Source: Alnus glutinosa
Taxonomy: Eukaryota; Streptophyta; Magnoliopsida; Fagales; Betulaceae
NCBI RefSeq assembly: GCF_958979055.1
Contig: NC_084891.1
Span: forward strand, 28,059,001-28,123,000
Direction of reading: 5' to 3'
DNA: 64,000 bases
Shown piece after piece: positions 23,930 to 42,530 of this stretch. How positions within the stretch are numbered: the stretch's first letter is position 1; each line of letters opens with the position of its first letter. The notes under the pieces are model-generated. The model did not search any database. It saw only the letters and a list, made by a program, of their open reading frames with translations, and had not been told where the DNA came from. The translations under genes were made by a program, and so were the position numbers.

Positions 23930-24485
23930 TTTTTATGTTGTCAGGTCATTTAAAGTTATTAGATCGTGCGACACCACAGTCAATGTTAAATGAAATAAAA
24001 TAAAATATAAACAGTAAAATAATTCCTTTTTGTTTTATTAGAAATTGGAAAGATTTTATTCCGTGCCAAAGAAGATGTATTTGTTTAAGATTCATATGCT
24101 ATTAGTGTCAAATCATTCTTATGTGTTCTGTATTTCATGAAGTAAAAAGCTCCCTCCTGATAATAAATATATTCATTTACCATAGTTTTTTACAATATAT
24201 TTTTAAACAATTGAGATTCGCCCTTTTATTTTCAAAAATAAAAATAAGAAAGATTTACTTTTTTTTTAAAAAAAAAAAAAAAAAATAGAATACAACTTAC
24301 ATCCATTCAAAGAAATATCCTGAGAAATAAGTTCTCCAACAATAAATTCAAATTAAAAAAATACCACTCGTACATATATATATATATATACCCTAATAAA
24401 TTGCAGCCTCTATTTCTCTCTCTCTCTCTATATATAAGTGCCTATAAAATAGTTAATAATATATTTTAAAGTAACCAGGATTCAT
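23280..24485. other. AT-rich intergenic DNA
   Basis: No gene is seen. A (TA)n tract lies at about 23884-23921, a T-run follows, and a second short (TA)n is near 24375. Confidence 0.4.
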
Positions 24486-24781
24486 GGCCTTGTTTGATAG
24501 AAAACAGATCAGTACTGTTCATGCGTTTTTTTTTTTGTTTTTTTTTTAATTTTTTATATTTTTCACCACCGATCAACATTAAAACATTTCCACTTTTTTC
24601 ACTTTTTATATCATATCAATAACTTTTTATTACTATTCAAATAAAAAAATTCACTACAATACAAAATTTTCACTTTTTTATACAATTTTTTTTTTATTTT
24701 ATATCACATCATCACTTTTTATTAATTTTAAAACTAACAACCCACTACTCTGTTCTATACATATATTTATCAAACAAGGCC
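24486..24781. mobile_element. MITE with GGCCTTGTTTGATA terminal repeats
   Basis: The left end GGCCTTGTTTGATAGA is mirrored by 'tatcaaacaaggcc' on the right, about 296 bases apart. It is flanked by 'cat' on both sides, a possible 3-bp target copy, which would suggest a PIF/Harbinger (Tourist) type. The interior is AT-rich and non-coding. Related fragments with 'tattactattcaaataaaaa' lie near 25690. Confidence 0.7.
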
Positions 24782-24784
24782 CAT

Positions 24785-27318
24785 ATTTCGTTCTCCTATT
24801 AAAAATATAACTTTTGAAAAACACTAATTAAAGATATATGTGCAGAATATTTTAAATGAAAATTGACATCAATTAGAAATTCTTTTTCTTTCATGATATA
24901 TATTCATGATAAATGTAAAAAAAAATTCCTTCATTCTTTTTTTCATTAAATAAATTAATTTTAATGAAAAAGTAGTCTCTGATATCACATCGAAGACTAC
25001 TTTTATATTAAAAATAATTTATTTAATAAAAAAAGAGGATGAGAGGGGACGAGGGTGCATGTCTAGCACCCCTCTATATTCATGGTTAAGCCGATCCAAT
25101 TGAAACAAAGAGTAATGATTGGCAGGGGACGTGTAGCCGTCCCCTGTCCGGGCCTTTTCTAGAAACCGAAGAGGCAATGATGGCCTACTTTACTTGATTT
25201 AGAAAAGCCGAAGAGGCAATGGCCCAATTGATCGATTTGGGAATTGGGTGCCATTGATGGATGATTGACCAGCCCTAACATTCGTACACACTTGGCGATC
25301 ATCATGACGATGATGGATTATTCTCACCTGTCTTTATCCAATTACACACTGCATGCCTGGGAAAGGTCACTTCTATCACTTTTTTTTTTTTTTTTTTTTT
25401 AATTCTAACCATGATTAATGTGTAAAAACCACATAATTGAAGGACAAAGGCCAATTAATAACCTGAATTAAAAAATAAATTAAGACCTAATTTAGAGAAA
25501 CAGAAACAGAACTTGGGCCACGCCGATTTTAATTTTAACAATTAGGAAGCCCAAATACTCCCTGTATGTGGGCTGGGTGGTGAATTTGTGGAGTGTACAG
25601 TAACAAACACCACATTGTCTTTCTTTATTTTCACTTTTTTAAAAAATAATTGACTTTAAAACATTATAACCACAATAATAATTTTTTTATTACTATTCAA
25701 ATAAAAAAAATTAACTTTTTCACTTTTTTATAAAAATTATTTCTACTTTCAAGGACAGATCTCTTTAAGGGCCAGCAGGGGCTGTGCCGGCTGCTAAAAC
25801 AAAAAAAAATTACTACTTATTTTTGCCTTGCAAACTTGCACTCTTGTAGTTTGCCCCACCAAAGTACTATTTAGACTTTAGTCTACTTTAAATGTCAAAG
25901 TAACAATTAAAGCCCAAGTCTATGCACGTTCAAATTTTTTTTTTTTTTTTTCTCCATTAGGCCATACAACCATCCGGTCCAGCCCATAGCCATACACCAT
26001 ACTTCTAGGTTGTAGCTTAGCATGACAGTCGACAAGACGACTGGTGTACAGCACCTCAATGGCTCAAGAAGACAAGAAATAAGAAAATAATAAATGACAT
26101 ATATAGATCTCATGAAAAAGAAGAGAAGAAAAGAAAAGAACTTCTAAAAGAAAAAGAGACAGTCACATACTCACAAAGACGAAACATAAAAACTTCTGGT
26201 GTGGGTGCAGGGTACTACTGCCTGTGGTGGAAAAGAAAGTCTCCGGCTGGGAGTGAAATTGTAGAAACTGGCATTTAGTGCATTACAGGAAAGATATTTT
26301 TTTTTGAGTGTTTAGGGTTTTTTTTTTTTTTTGAAGTTCGTTTTGACTTTTGCAGGTGTTGAAGAGGGAAGATGTTTTTCAACGTTTTTGAGTACTGCTC
26401 CTCCACTAAGCTCAATAGACAGTAGTGCTGGTTTTGTCTATGAGATAATATTAAATCTCTCTGTTCAAAAGCATATCATGATTTAGAGTTGTGATGATTC
26501 CACTCAATCAAATTTTTGCTAGTTGTGAAGATACTTACTATATATGATATATTAGGTTATGGTGTGGAAGACTGGGAGAAATGGTTTTTCAGATTTTTTT
26601 AGTTTTGGATTATAATTTTTTTTTTGAAATTTGGCCCCTCCAAATTCTCAAGGTTAGGTCCGCCACTGTCTACTTTATATCGTATCAATCACTTTTTATA
26701 ATTACTCAAAAAAAAAAAAAATCCAACTTAACAATCTTTACCAAACACCACCTTGGTCTCTGTCTCAAAATTTCCGAAGCTGGACTAGGAGACAAGAATT
26801 GAGATTAGCATCATTATTCTCAAAATCTGAAGCAAGGAGACATAGGGACCGGGATCGGGATCCCTACAATTCTGGATCTCTCTATTATTACCCCTCCTGT
26901 TATTGGGCAGGAGCTCTAGAGCTGTGAGAAGGGACTCTTTGCCTGAACAGGGTCCCCTCTCGCGACTCCCAATAACTGTTTTCACCCCCTCTTGTTTGGA
27001 CAAAGAAAGAATTGTAGGGAGTCCAAATCCGACAAATAGTTTTTTTTTTTATAAGTAAAGAAAGAATTGCAGGGAGTCCAAATCCAACAAATAGTTGTCT
27101 AGACTAACCCAGCATTGAATCAACTACTACACAGTAAAAACACAAAGTAGGCCGAAACAAACTTCAATCAAACTTCTTCTGTTTATATACAGAAAGTCAG
27201 TTTCCAAAGCATATATCAATCCCAATGTGAATAGAAAGAACATGCATTTCTTTTAGCCTAAGAAAACAAGAAAAATTGGACGTTTTCCCTTTGAATTGCT
27301 ACCCTGGTCGCCAAAACT
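24785..27318. other. Intergenic DNA, 3' flank of the synaptotagmin gene
   Basis: No gene is supported. It holds T- and A-runs, a hairpin at about 25124-25145 (aggggacg / cgtcccct), MITE-like fragments near 25620-25740, and the LINE scar at 27002-27096. The 3' UTR of the minus-strand synaptotagmin gene lies at the right end. Confidence 0.4.
27002..27096. mobile_element. Ultra-short LINE insertion scar with 40-bp direct repeats
   Basis: Bases 27002-27041 and 27057-27096 are nearly identical 40-bp copies (aaagaaagaattg...caaatagtt, two mismatches). They flank only 15 bases, 'tttttttttataagt'. That spacer is the inverse of a typical plant LINE tail (acttata-An). The simplest reading is an extremely 5'-truncated LINE insertion with its target duplication. 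Confidence 0.55.
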
Positions 27319-33822
<6,504 letters not shown>

Positions 33823-33849
33823 CTCCAGTCCACTCTCACACCACCCCAA

Positions 33850-36800
33850 ATCACCTCTGTCCCCAAAAACAGAACAACCAACAAGAACGAAGCAAAAGAC
33901 CCTCCTCTGTTCACTTGCTATGCACTACAAACGAAACCCAGAAGGAAAAGAAATACAGAATAACCAAAAGACCCTCCTCTATCATATACCCTTTATTGAG
34001 AATTTGTTAAACCACATTGTGTTGGGGGTGAAAAAAAAAATGGAAAGAAAAGTACCCAGTTTTGGTTGCCAGACAAGATATGTATCTAATTCTTATCAGC
34101 AAGTGCAATAAAGGGGCATTTATTCTTGTGGACAATTTTTAACGTTCAACGACCTTTGGATCCACGCAACGGCTTGAAAAGGAAATCTTCGGGAACGTGA
34201 TAGTTGGCGATGTCGGCAACGTTTCAAGTGGCTGGCCTCTGACTCGTCATCGAAGTGTATGAAATATTCATTTTTTCGTTTTTAACAGTGGGAGAGGGAC
34301 CGGTTACTGTTGCCACTGCGGCTCGAGCGCTAAATAATTCAAGAAAACGATCATGTAAGAAATACATATTGAGAAAGATAAAGGTGTTGTTTTCTTTTTA
34401 ATTTCTCAGTCATGATGATATAAGGAAAACGAAAAGAATAATTGTTGATTACAATAATATATTTAAAAGATATTAAAGGATCATATTAGTTTATCAATTG
34501 AAAATTAATCAAATATTAAATTATTTAAAAATGAAGGTAAAAATCGCATATTTTAAAATTGGGTAAAGAGCTGTAAAAGGGCATTATAGAGCTCTATGCC
34601 CTATAAGAGGCTCTTTATCCCGGTAGAGGGAACAACTTATTCGTCCGAGCAAGTTTGTTTGGACAAGATTTTATTATTTTTCATTTTCAAGATTTAAAGT
34701 TGGTAGATTTAACAGTACGTATGAAGTCAATGTCGTAACTTCTTTTTAAAATTTAAATGATGTGATATCATGTATACCGTTAAATGTATCAATTTTAAAT
34801 TCTGATCATAAAATAAATAATATACATTTTATTTGAAATGAAGAGAATTCTATTGCTTTGTTTTTTAGCAAGCTAAATGCATTTATTGTTTTCTATTTTT
34901 TTTTTTTAAAAAAAAAGTTTTCAAATAGTTGCTTGGCTTTATGTGACTTTTGGCTTTACAGCCTTTTGATTAGTTTTTGAAGGTTTTTGCTATGATTGTG
35001 CCTTCTAATGGGCTCCTTGCCTCTCTCTCTTGCTGTCCTGCTTTTTGTCTTTTTACTAGCATTCGGATAAGATTACAAGAAGTGCCCCTGCACCGAGTCT
35101 ACCGACGCATTGATTGCACTGTATAATTTCCCCGCTGGTAGCGTAGACGGATAATTGGATAAAACAAAAAGGTTGTTCATTGTAACGGTTGTATCATCCC
35201 TGTTGGATGACACATTGACACCCTGTCCGGGTTTCCTTCCTTTTAATTACACGTGTTAATATCTAACGGATGTTATAAATTTTAATTTTATCGCTTTTAT
35301 AAGTTAAATTAGTTACATATTTCATGAATGCCGTTAGGGTATTAAATTTTTGTTACAAATTAGGTTGTCACAGTTATCAAACAATTAAATTAGATTTTTT
35401 TTTATTAACGTGGCAATATCATATTATCAAGTTAATTTGTAAAAAAAATTAAAAATAAAAATTGTAATATTGTAACCATTTTCCATATTTAATCATTGGG
35501 ATCACGAAGCTGGGTTGGAGAGGGGAGAGCCAAAATTAGAAATTAATTAATTAATTAATTGTCTCTTTCAAATTTTTTTTTTCCTTAAATTTTGGCTCAA
35601 CTTGCAAAAGTGTCCAAATGGCAATGAAGATTCATTAATTAGATAGCAACTCAAACGTTACTCGATCTTTTCATCGTGTAATAATTTATTTCCTTTCCGT
35701 TTTTGTAGGATCATCCCATCTCTTTGGAGAAACCGTTGCATTGAAAAGAAGACAAGCTTTAGAAGATTGTAGCATCTAAACGAATACGATGATCCCAAGA
35801 ATTTAAAAGTACGAGAAAAGAAACCTTATTTTACCCTTTTTCATAAAAAAAAAAAACATAAATGGATTATTTTTCCCTTTAGTATGCTTCTAGCCTTGAC
35901 TAAATATTTGTGTCTTAGTTAAGAGAGGAATTGGGATCTCCTATCGGACGGACAATTGCAAAAAGGCTTTAGCGGGTATCATATTCCTATCAACAATTAG
36001 CTGGACAGTGAGTAAAGTTAACTGAAGTGTAAATTTTTGTTCTCATGAGACATTCCCATTCTTCCATGTTCTTTAGCTTTGTTTTTTCCTTCTTTTCTTT
36101 TTATTGTACCTTAAAAAAAAAAAAAAAAAAAAAAAATTGGTTGTCTAAATACTTATTTGAGTAAATGAACAGTACCATATGAAGAGTCCCTTCGTGCATA
36201 AGTCGGACAAGCTACAATTCAGGCTAACAATTACAATTAATCATTATCGGTTGAGTGAGATCTTAATACTCAAGTTTGTACTTTGTGATTGGATCAAGAA
36301 ATTTCTTTTAAAGTCTTAGAAACACAGCAGCTTTGATATTTTAGTGATATTTCCTCTCTTTCTCAGAGGTGGAAACATCAAGTCGGCATGAATGGTTAAT
36401 GATATCATGGGGCCGAAGATTCTGTTGTTATACGGAGAAAAAAAAAAAAAAAAATCATGAGCACATGAATAATGACTCAAGAAAAAAACACTTGAATATG
36501 ACATATCCTTAACTTTCAATCTACACTACCTTTCTTTTCTTTTCCTTCTTGGATGTTTCTACACAATTCGAACCAGTGGTCACGATTATAGTGCATATCT
36601 CTAAGTCTCACTATTCATTTCAAATATCTAGAGATTACTTTCATTTTGTGGTCTCAATTGTTGCAAAAGTGGCCCATCTTCCACCCTAGAGCTACAATTG
36701 GGGATTTTCGGACACCCAATTGCGAAAGGTTCTTGATAATTAAGCTTACCCGAATAAAAGGTTCACCTTGATAATTCTGTCACTCCTTGAAGGCAACCCC

Positions 36801-37258
36801 TTTGCCATGATGCTTAAACAAAGAGATCAGCTACCAATATGGAGACATGGCTGCGGAATAGACGCGGCACTGGGACACGGGAAAAACACCGAAATTATGT
36901 GTCTGGGCCCTATCTTGGACCACCCATCAATTTCTATTGAAGCCCACCATGAATGATGAATTGCCCAATTTGCCCTTACCACTTTCCCCAATATATAATT
37001 CCTATAGATTTTGGAATCTTGTGTTTATTTGGTTCTCTCACATGAAATAATAATATGGGCTTTCTCTTCCTGGTGGTGATATTAGCACGACTGAAGGGAT
37101 AGGAATCTTGTGGTGAAGGGTTTTTATTTTTTTAAGTGGAAGTTGGATTACTAGTAGATTTGGGAGCATTTTGATAGACAAAAGGGGTCCCCTCCATTGA
37201 TGGAAACAAAAGCTAATAAAAAGTTAAGTTTACAATTTAAATACTATCCCCCCTCTAA
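33850..37258. other. Intergenic DNA
   Basis: The left edge holds the 5' UTR and promoter of the minus-strand synaptotagmin gene (CT-rich text on that strand, 33840-33910). The rest is AT-rich with A- and T-runs (34903-34917, 36113-36137). No gene is supported. Confidence 0.4.
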
Positions 37259-37702
37259 TAATAGAAGGGAGATGACAACAAAATTTGAGACTAGAATATG
37301 GTCTACAATTGTGTATCCTTTGAATTGCTGATATGACCAATCATTGTGCGCAATTTCACCATACTCTAAAGCCTCAACTATTAACGGGGGAAATTTATAC
37401 TTACTCTTTTTAATTTGCTACTCAATTTCCAACGGAATGATTCTATTTATAGATTCATGTTAAACTGTCACATAACTGAATAATAGAAGGGAGATGACAA
37501 CAAAATTTGAGACTAGAATATTGTCTACAATTGCGTTTCCTTTGAATTGCTGGTATCACCAATCATGTGCGCAATTTCACAATACTCCAAAGCCTCTACT
37601 ATTAATAAGGAAAATTTATACTTACTCTTTTCCATTTGCTAATCAATTTCCAATGGAATAATTTTATTTATAGATTCATGTTAAACTGCCACACAACTGA
37701 AT
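37259..37702. repeat. Tandem duplication, 2 x 222 bp
   Basis: The text starting 'taatagaagggagatgacaa' at 37259 recurs from 37481 with the same order of landmarks (ctagaatat, gcgcaatttcac, aaatttatacttactctttt, tagattcatgttaaactg). Differences are scattered, so the duplication is not recent. Non-coding. Confidence 0.85.
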
Positions 37703-38456
37703 AATGTGGTAATACAAATCAACTTTTGGATCATAATTTTTTTTTTCAAGTCTTGGTCTAAGAGTTATTTTTACTATCACATCATTCAATTATATGGCAA
37801 TTGTACATAAGCAATGACAGAGAGAGGGGGGGGGGGGGCCCCACCCCCCCCAACTTTTAAGAAAAAAAAAAAATTAAGGTAAAAAAAAAAAAAAAAAAAA
37901 AAAAATTAAGGTTTTTTGCTTATTGGCCCTAGCAAAGAGAAATGATACTGGTACACAATGTTTACAACAATGTTACAACAGTCCTACGTGGAAAGTGGGT
38001 TTAAACGTTTTTTTTCATTTTTTTCATTTTTTCGTCAAAACCGGTTGGAGGGGAAATGAAATTTCATTTCCCCCCAACGCACCCGCCCTCTCTCTCTCTG
38101 AATTCTCTCCGTACAGTCCCCGTCCTAAATCCGGCGTCCGGCGTCCCTCTCCGGTCCTTTACCGGAGTTATCCTCCTCCGTCCGTCGGAGACCGCCGCCC
38201 GCAGCCCCTCTCTCTCTCTCTGGCCGGATCTGCCTCCTACGCACCTCTCTCTCTCTCTCTCTCTGGCCGGATCTGCCTGCTCCGTCCGTCGGAAACCGCC
38301 GCCCGCAGCCCTCTGTCTCTCCCGCTCGCTCCGGTGCCGGTCGTCCCTGTCCCTCCGGTAACTCTCTTTCTCTCTCTGAAATTATTGTTTGATGTTAGTT
38401 TTTGTGTGGTTTGCAATTATGTCTTTCTGATCTTTCAGTATCTAACTTGACCAGAA

Positions 38457-39456
38457 TGGATAGACAGCGCCGTGAAGAAGAGCAAAAGAACAGTTCTTCC
38501 AAGAAGGCACCTGAGGCAGAGCAGTCCATTTTGATTAGGGTGTGGACTTATGACTTTCTGTACAATAAATTGAAGGCTCAAAGTTATGATATTTCAGATA
38601 AATAAGTGCTTTGATGTCTTCATATCCCTCAAATGCATGATGGAATTTCCTTTTAATTTGGATTTACAGCTGTATTCTTGGTTCCACTTTGTAGGCCACC
38701 AGTCCTCAAACAGGTGAACAAGCTCGAGGAAGCTTAAAATTAATGAAAGACAAATCATAGAATTGTACATAGAATCATAGAATTGGAGTTGGCTATTTTT
38801 TGTGAAGCATCACCTGAATTTTCTAAAATACTTTCAAGAAGTGGATGGTTTAAATTATTTAAAGTTTCTCTATTTGATTCAAGATTGGTTTGGGCTCCTG
38901 ATATGGTCATGCATCAGTTTATAAAACTCTAAACTGAAAAAAGTATCTTTGGGATTTAAAAAAAATGATATTTGCATATTTGAGTTTCTTCATGGCTTGT
39001 CTCTTTTAGTAACTGAATTGCGCTAGTGAAAAAAAATGGTTTTTGAAGCAGATGTTGGTGAACAGTGATGGTAGAACTATGGAGATGGAATAAATGTTTT
39101 ACACGATATAGGAGCAACTAGATGATCATTTACTCTTTAGGAGCATTCTTTTCCTCAATTTACTCTTGAAGTTGTTCAATCTATGTTCATTGTGATTGAC
39201 TTGAATTTGGATTGCAGAAAGTGAGGATGGGAGAGTAGTTAGGGAGTTTGCAGTATTGCTGGATGCTTGTGAAGCTCATCTCGACAAGGTGAGATCCCCA
39301 TACTTTTAGCATCATATGATGAAGTGTAATAAAAAAAAAATGATGTCTTGGTTTTTCAGAGTGGCAATACAGCTTGGGATGTAGATGAACACCATCAGGA
39401 TGAAATTGAACTAGACAACTTCATTGAAGATCAAAAGAACATCGACATTTGCTCAT
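38457..39456 (+). pseudogene. Exon-like segments inside the MULE (plus strand), unrecognised
   Basis: Three stretches look like exons. One follows an acceptor-like 'ctttcag' and reads MDRQRREEEQKNSSSKK to DISDK (38457-38605). One (39219-39288) sits between 'ttgcag' and 'gtgaga' and reads KSEDGRVVREFAVLLDACEA. One after 'tttttcag' (from 39360) reads SGNTAWDVDEHHQDEIELDN and ends at a stop (39456). Borders and amino acid composition suggest captured host exons. I do not recognise the gene. Whether they are spliced together is unknown. Confidence 0.45.
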
Positions 39457-40382
39457 GAAGAAGATGAACCAAAGCAAAAATTTAATCGAAGATCAAGGCA
39501 ACGTTGCAATGTATTTTGTTGTGTTTTGACACTTTTGTGCTGCTTTTTTTTCTTTTTTCTGTTTTGTTCTGTAATGTTTTACCTCCTTGCAAAGGCAACA
39601 TTGAGCCCAAAATTATCAAAGTCTGGTTTTAGAACCACAAGTAGACATGTGAATATGTTCAAGATGAAATCACGTTCACTTTGTCATTGTTCATTTATTT
39701 CTCTTTGTCTTGGATTTTCCTTTGAACCTCAAACTCCATTTTTTGTGGAAGACCATATGGACAACCCCAAGATATACACATGTTTTAGGCTTTATTGACC
39801 TGATTACCTGAGATTGGATATGCAAGAATGAGGTGCTTTGTAAATCTTCATTCTTCTTTGCTTAAGGTTTGAGTTTTATACAATTATGCCTTGGGCTATT
39901 GCAAAACAAATTTTACAATATGTTTATTTAAATTTCAAGCCTGTTTCTTCTTTTTAGTCTACTATATTATTCTTAATGGAATTGGACTCACTTCATGAGC
40001 AAAAATACATGTAAGAGTCTCAATAGAATTAGAGGTCCACCATTATTACATTCCTCAATTTCTTCCTAGCACTGACATTAACATCAGCCTACCAATTTAG
40101 CATGACAATGGATGGTTTCGCCACCAGCGCCATGTCATTGGAGGGTACCTAATTAAAAAATTTCAATCCATCAAATTCATAGTTAACATAAAATTGGTAG
40201 AATTATGAATTGCTATTTCTCATTAATCCAAGTAGACAATATATGTACACAAATATTTACAGAGCATCGAAACAACGTCGCTGAAGTAAGTCGACATGTC
40301 AGAAAGTCTACCAACTACATATTGCTGGACTACATTCACACCAAAATCTTCCTACAGAATCCTTTTTTTCTCCCCCTTTTCT

Positions 40383-40559
40383 TCAGATACGATTTGAGCT
40401 GCGAAAACCAGGGCCTTGTTCGAGTGGGTTGCATCCAAACAAGCCTTGAGTTGTCCCACCATGCTCCATCAATTTTCCTTTGTACAACTCTTGGCTGCTA
40501 CTTGTTCCAAGATGAGGACTCTCGTCTAAATGCTGCCACATAGTAGTATTCCATGCATC
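40383..40559 (-). pseudogene. Terminal-exon-like segment inside the MULE (minus strand), unrecognised
   Basis: Read on the minus strand, a good acceptor (ttttctccacag) at 40560 is followed by an open 58-codon stretch, DAWNTTMWQHLDESPHLG ... GLFGCNPLEQGPGF ... SNRI, and a TGA at 40383. Then comes 3'-UTR-like text. A second stretch (41418-41520, ETFQAMKGRVRKYNPSQRSD) may be an upstream exon. I recognise neither. They look like captured gene parts facing the plus-strand segments. Confidence 0.45.
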
Positions 40560-41954
40560 CTGTGGAGAAAATTAACCAGAGGTAAAAAGACAATTAATTA
40601 CAATTTAAGACGGATTACAATCAAAGCTTGAAGAAATGGACTCCCAATTCAAAGTCTTACCCATTCAATCGAAAGCGACAATATCAAACTCAAGAAAAAG
40701 TGCAAAACCCAAACAGCACTACAAAAACTTTAACAAACAACAAATCAAAGTGAATTCAGCTGCAAACCATATACTCCCAAGTCCCAATCAAAGTCTCAGC
40801 TCTGCTCTCAATCATCCATAGATTGCAGTGAATAGAGAAATAATGGGGGGGTGAAAAGTCATAGAAATACACACAAACACACAAACAAACCAGCACTAGA
40901 ATAACCGTAAAATGATAAATGAGACATCACTAAAAGGGTCATTCGTCAAATTTACAAAATAATGCATCATGAAGACCATTATTCTGATTCAATAAATGTT
41001 AACTAACACATACTACTAATTACTAAAATGTGACAAAGCTATTGCAACCAATAAAAAAAATAATATATGAGATAACCAAGTATCAACTATGAAAGAGACA
41101 CAAAAAAACCAGCTCTTTATACAAGATCAAAGGAAAACTTGGACATTAAAAATGAAAAACTGAACACTCTTCAGTAAGGACTAGTTCGAAAAATAGGCTT
41201 CAGCTATGTGATAATGAAAAAAACCGAAGACAGATGAGATGGGGCTGATTTCCAGGACACTTACTACTAAGCAATGACAAAGAGAAACAAGGAAATCTTG
41301 GTCCAGTGACTCCACTTTAGCACACTCCAATTTCAAATGCAAGGACACTTACTATGGAGGGCCAAGACATACAAATTGAACAAATTCGATTAAATACCAA
41401 AGTGGCAACGCCCGTGGTCAACGAAAAAAAATTGTCTTGCTTCCAAACTCGGCCTTGTACATATCTGACCTTTGGCTTGGGTTGTATTTTCTAACTCTAC
41501 CTTTCATGGCTTGGAAAGTCTCACCCCAAAAAGAATGAAACAAACACAGACGAAAAAAAAAAAAAAAAAAAAACCCCAATCTGCAACACTTATACTTCGT
41601 TTTCTTTAACAACAACAAGCATTTCGGAAGCAGAATATGCAACAAATTTCAGATTTGTACAGTGGGAAGAGATGCAGATAGGGATGGATGAAGCAACTCA
41701 AAAAAGCCAAAAACAACTCAAAAAACCAAATCTGTATGAAGAAGAGAAAATCCAAAGGAAAATCGAAACAAAACAAAGAAGATCTTACGGTGGATGGGTC
41801 GTCGGAGTCGTCTGCGGTGGTGGTGGTGGTGATTCGGCTTGGCTTGTCACCGGCAGTGGTGGCCTGGCTGGGATCGTCGTGGCGGAACGGTCGATGGGTC
41901 GTTGGAGTCGTCAGAGTTGAACGGGGGATGGAGGCCGGAGATGGGATAAATAGT

Positions 41955-42283
41955 GATCCGGCGGGAGAGAGAGCGGGGCTGGGGGCGGCAGATCCGGCGG
42001 GAGAGAGAGCGGGGCTGGGGGCGGCAGATCCGGCGGGAGAGAGAGCGGGGCTGGGGGCGGCAGATCCGGCGGGAGAGAGAGCGGGGCTGGGGGCGGCAGA
42101 TCCGGTGGGAAAGAGAGCGGGGCTGGGGGCGGCAGATCCGGCGGGAGAGGTGCTGGGGGCGGCAGATCCGGCGGGAGAGAGAGCGGGGCTGGGCGCGGCA
42201 GATCCGGCGGGAGAGAGAGCGAGCGGCGCTGGGGGCGGCAGATCAGGCGGGAGAGAGAGCGGGGCTGGGGGCGGAACTTCGGT
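41955..42283. repeat. 36-bp minisatellite, about 9 units
   Basis: Units of the form 'gatccggcgggagagagagc' plus 'ggggctgggggcggca' repeat about nine times. Most are identical, one has lost 6 bases and the last two vary. The unit length is a multiple of three, so it stays open as a chance frame (DPAGERAGLGAA repeated). It lies just inside the right terminal repeat of the MULE and has no tandem counterpart at the left end. Confidence 0.9.
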
Positions 42284-42530
42284 GAAGGACCGGGGACGGA
42301 CGCCGGAGGCCGATTTGGGGACTGTACGGACAGACTTCAGAGAGAGAGAGAGGGGGTGCGTTCGTTCAGCTTTGGGGGGAAATGGAATTTTTCATTTCCC
42401 CCCAACCGGTTTTGACGAAGGCTGTGTGATATTAAAAAAATGAGAAAAAAGGTTTAAACAGTCTTTCCACGTAGGACTGTTGTAACATTGTTGTAAACAT
42501 TGTGTACCAGTATCATTTCTCCCTAGCAAA

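Larger units (their letters stand above)
37937..42521. mobile_element. Mutator-like element (Pack-MULE type), 4585 bp
   Basis: The perfect 9-bp duplication cctagcaaa flanks it (37928-37936 and 42522-42530). The terminal inverted repeats run about 235 bases (37937-38170 and 42278-42521). The outer 58 or so bases look identical (GAGAAATGATACTGGTACAC...), and weaker pairing continues through 'gtacagtcccc' and 'ccggtcctt'. The left repeat contains a perfect 24-bp palindrome (38050-38073). No MuDR transposase is recognised. Instead there are exon-like stretches on the plus strand in the left half and on the minus strand in the right half, with splice-like borders. Both TIRs lead into CT-rich, UTR-like GC-rich zones. 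This fits a non-autonomous MULE that carries gene fragments. Confidence 0.88.

Noticed and set aside
37923-38450. 175-codon proline/serine-rich open frame
   Set aside because: It runs through the MULE terminal repeat and CT-rich leader-like DNA; composition explains the open frame.
41688-42443. 251-codon open frame rich in DPAGERAGLGAA repeats
   Set aside because: It is produced by a 36-bp minisatellite (a multiple of three) at a transposon end. No domain and no support as a gene.
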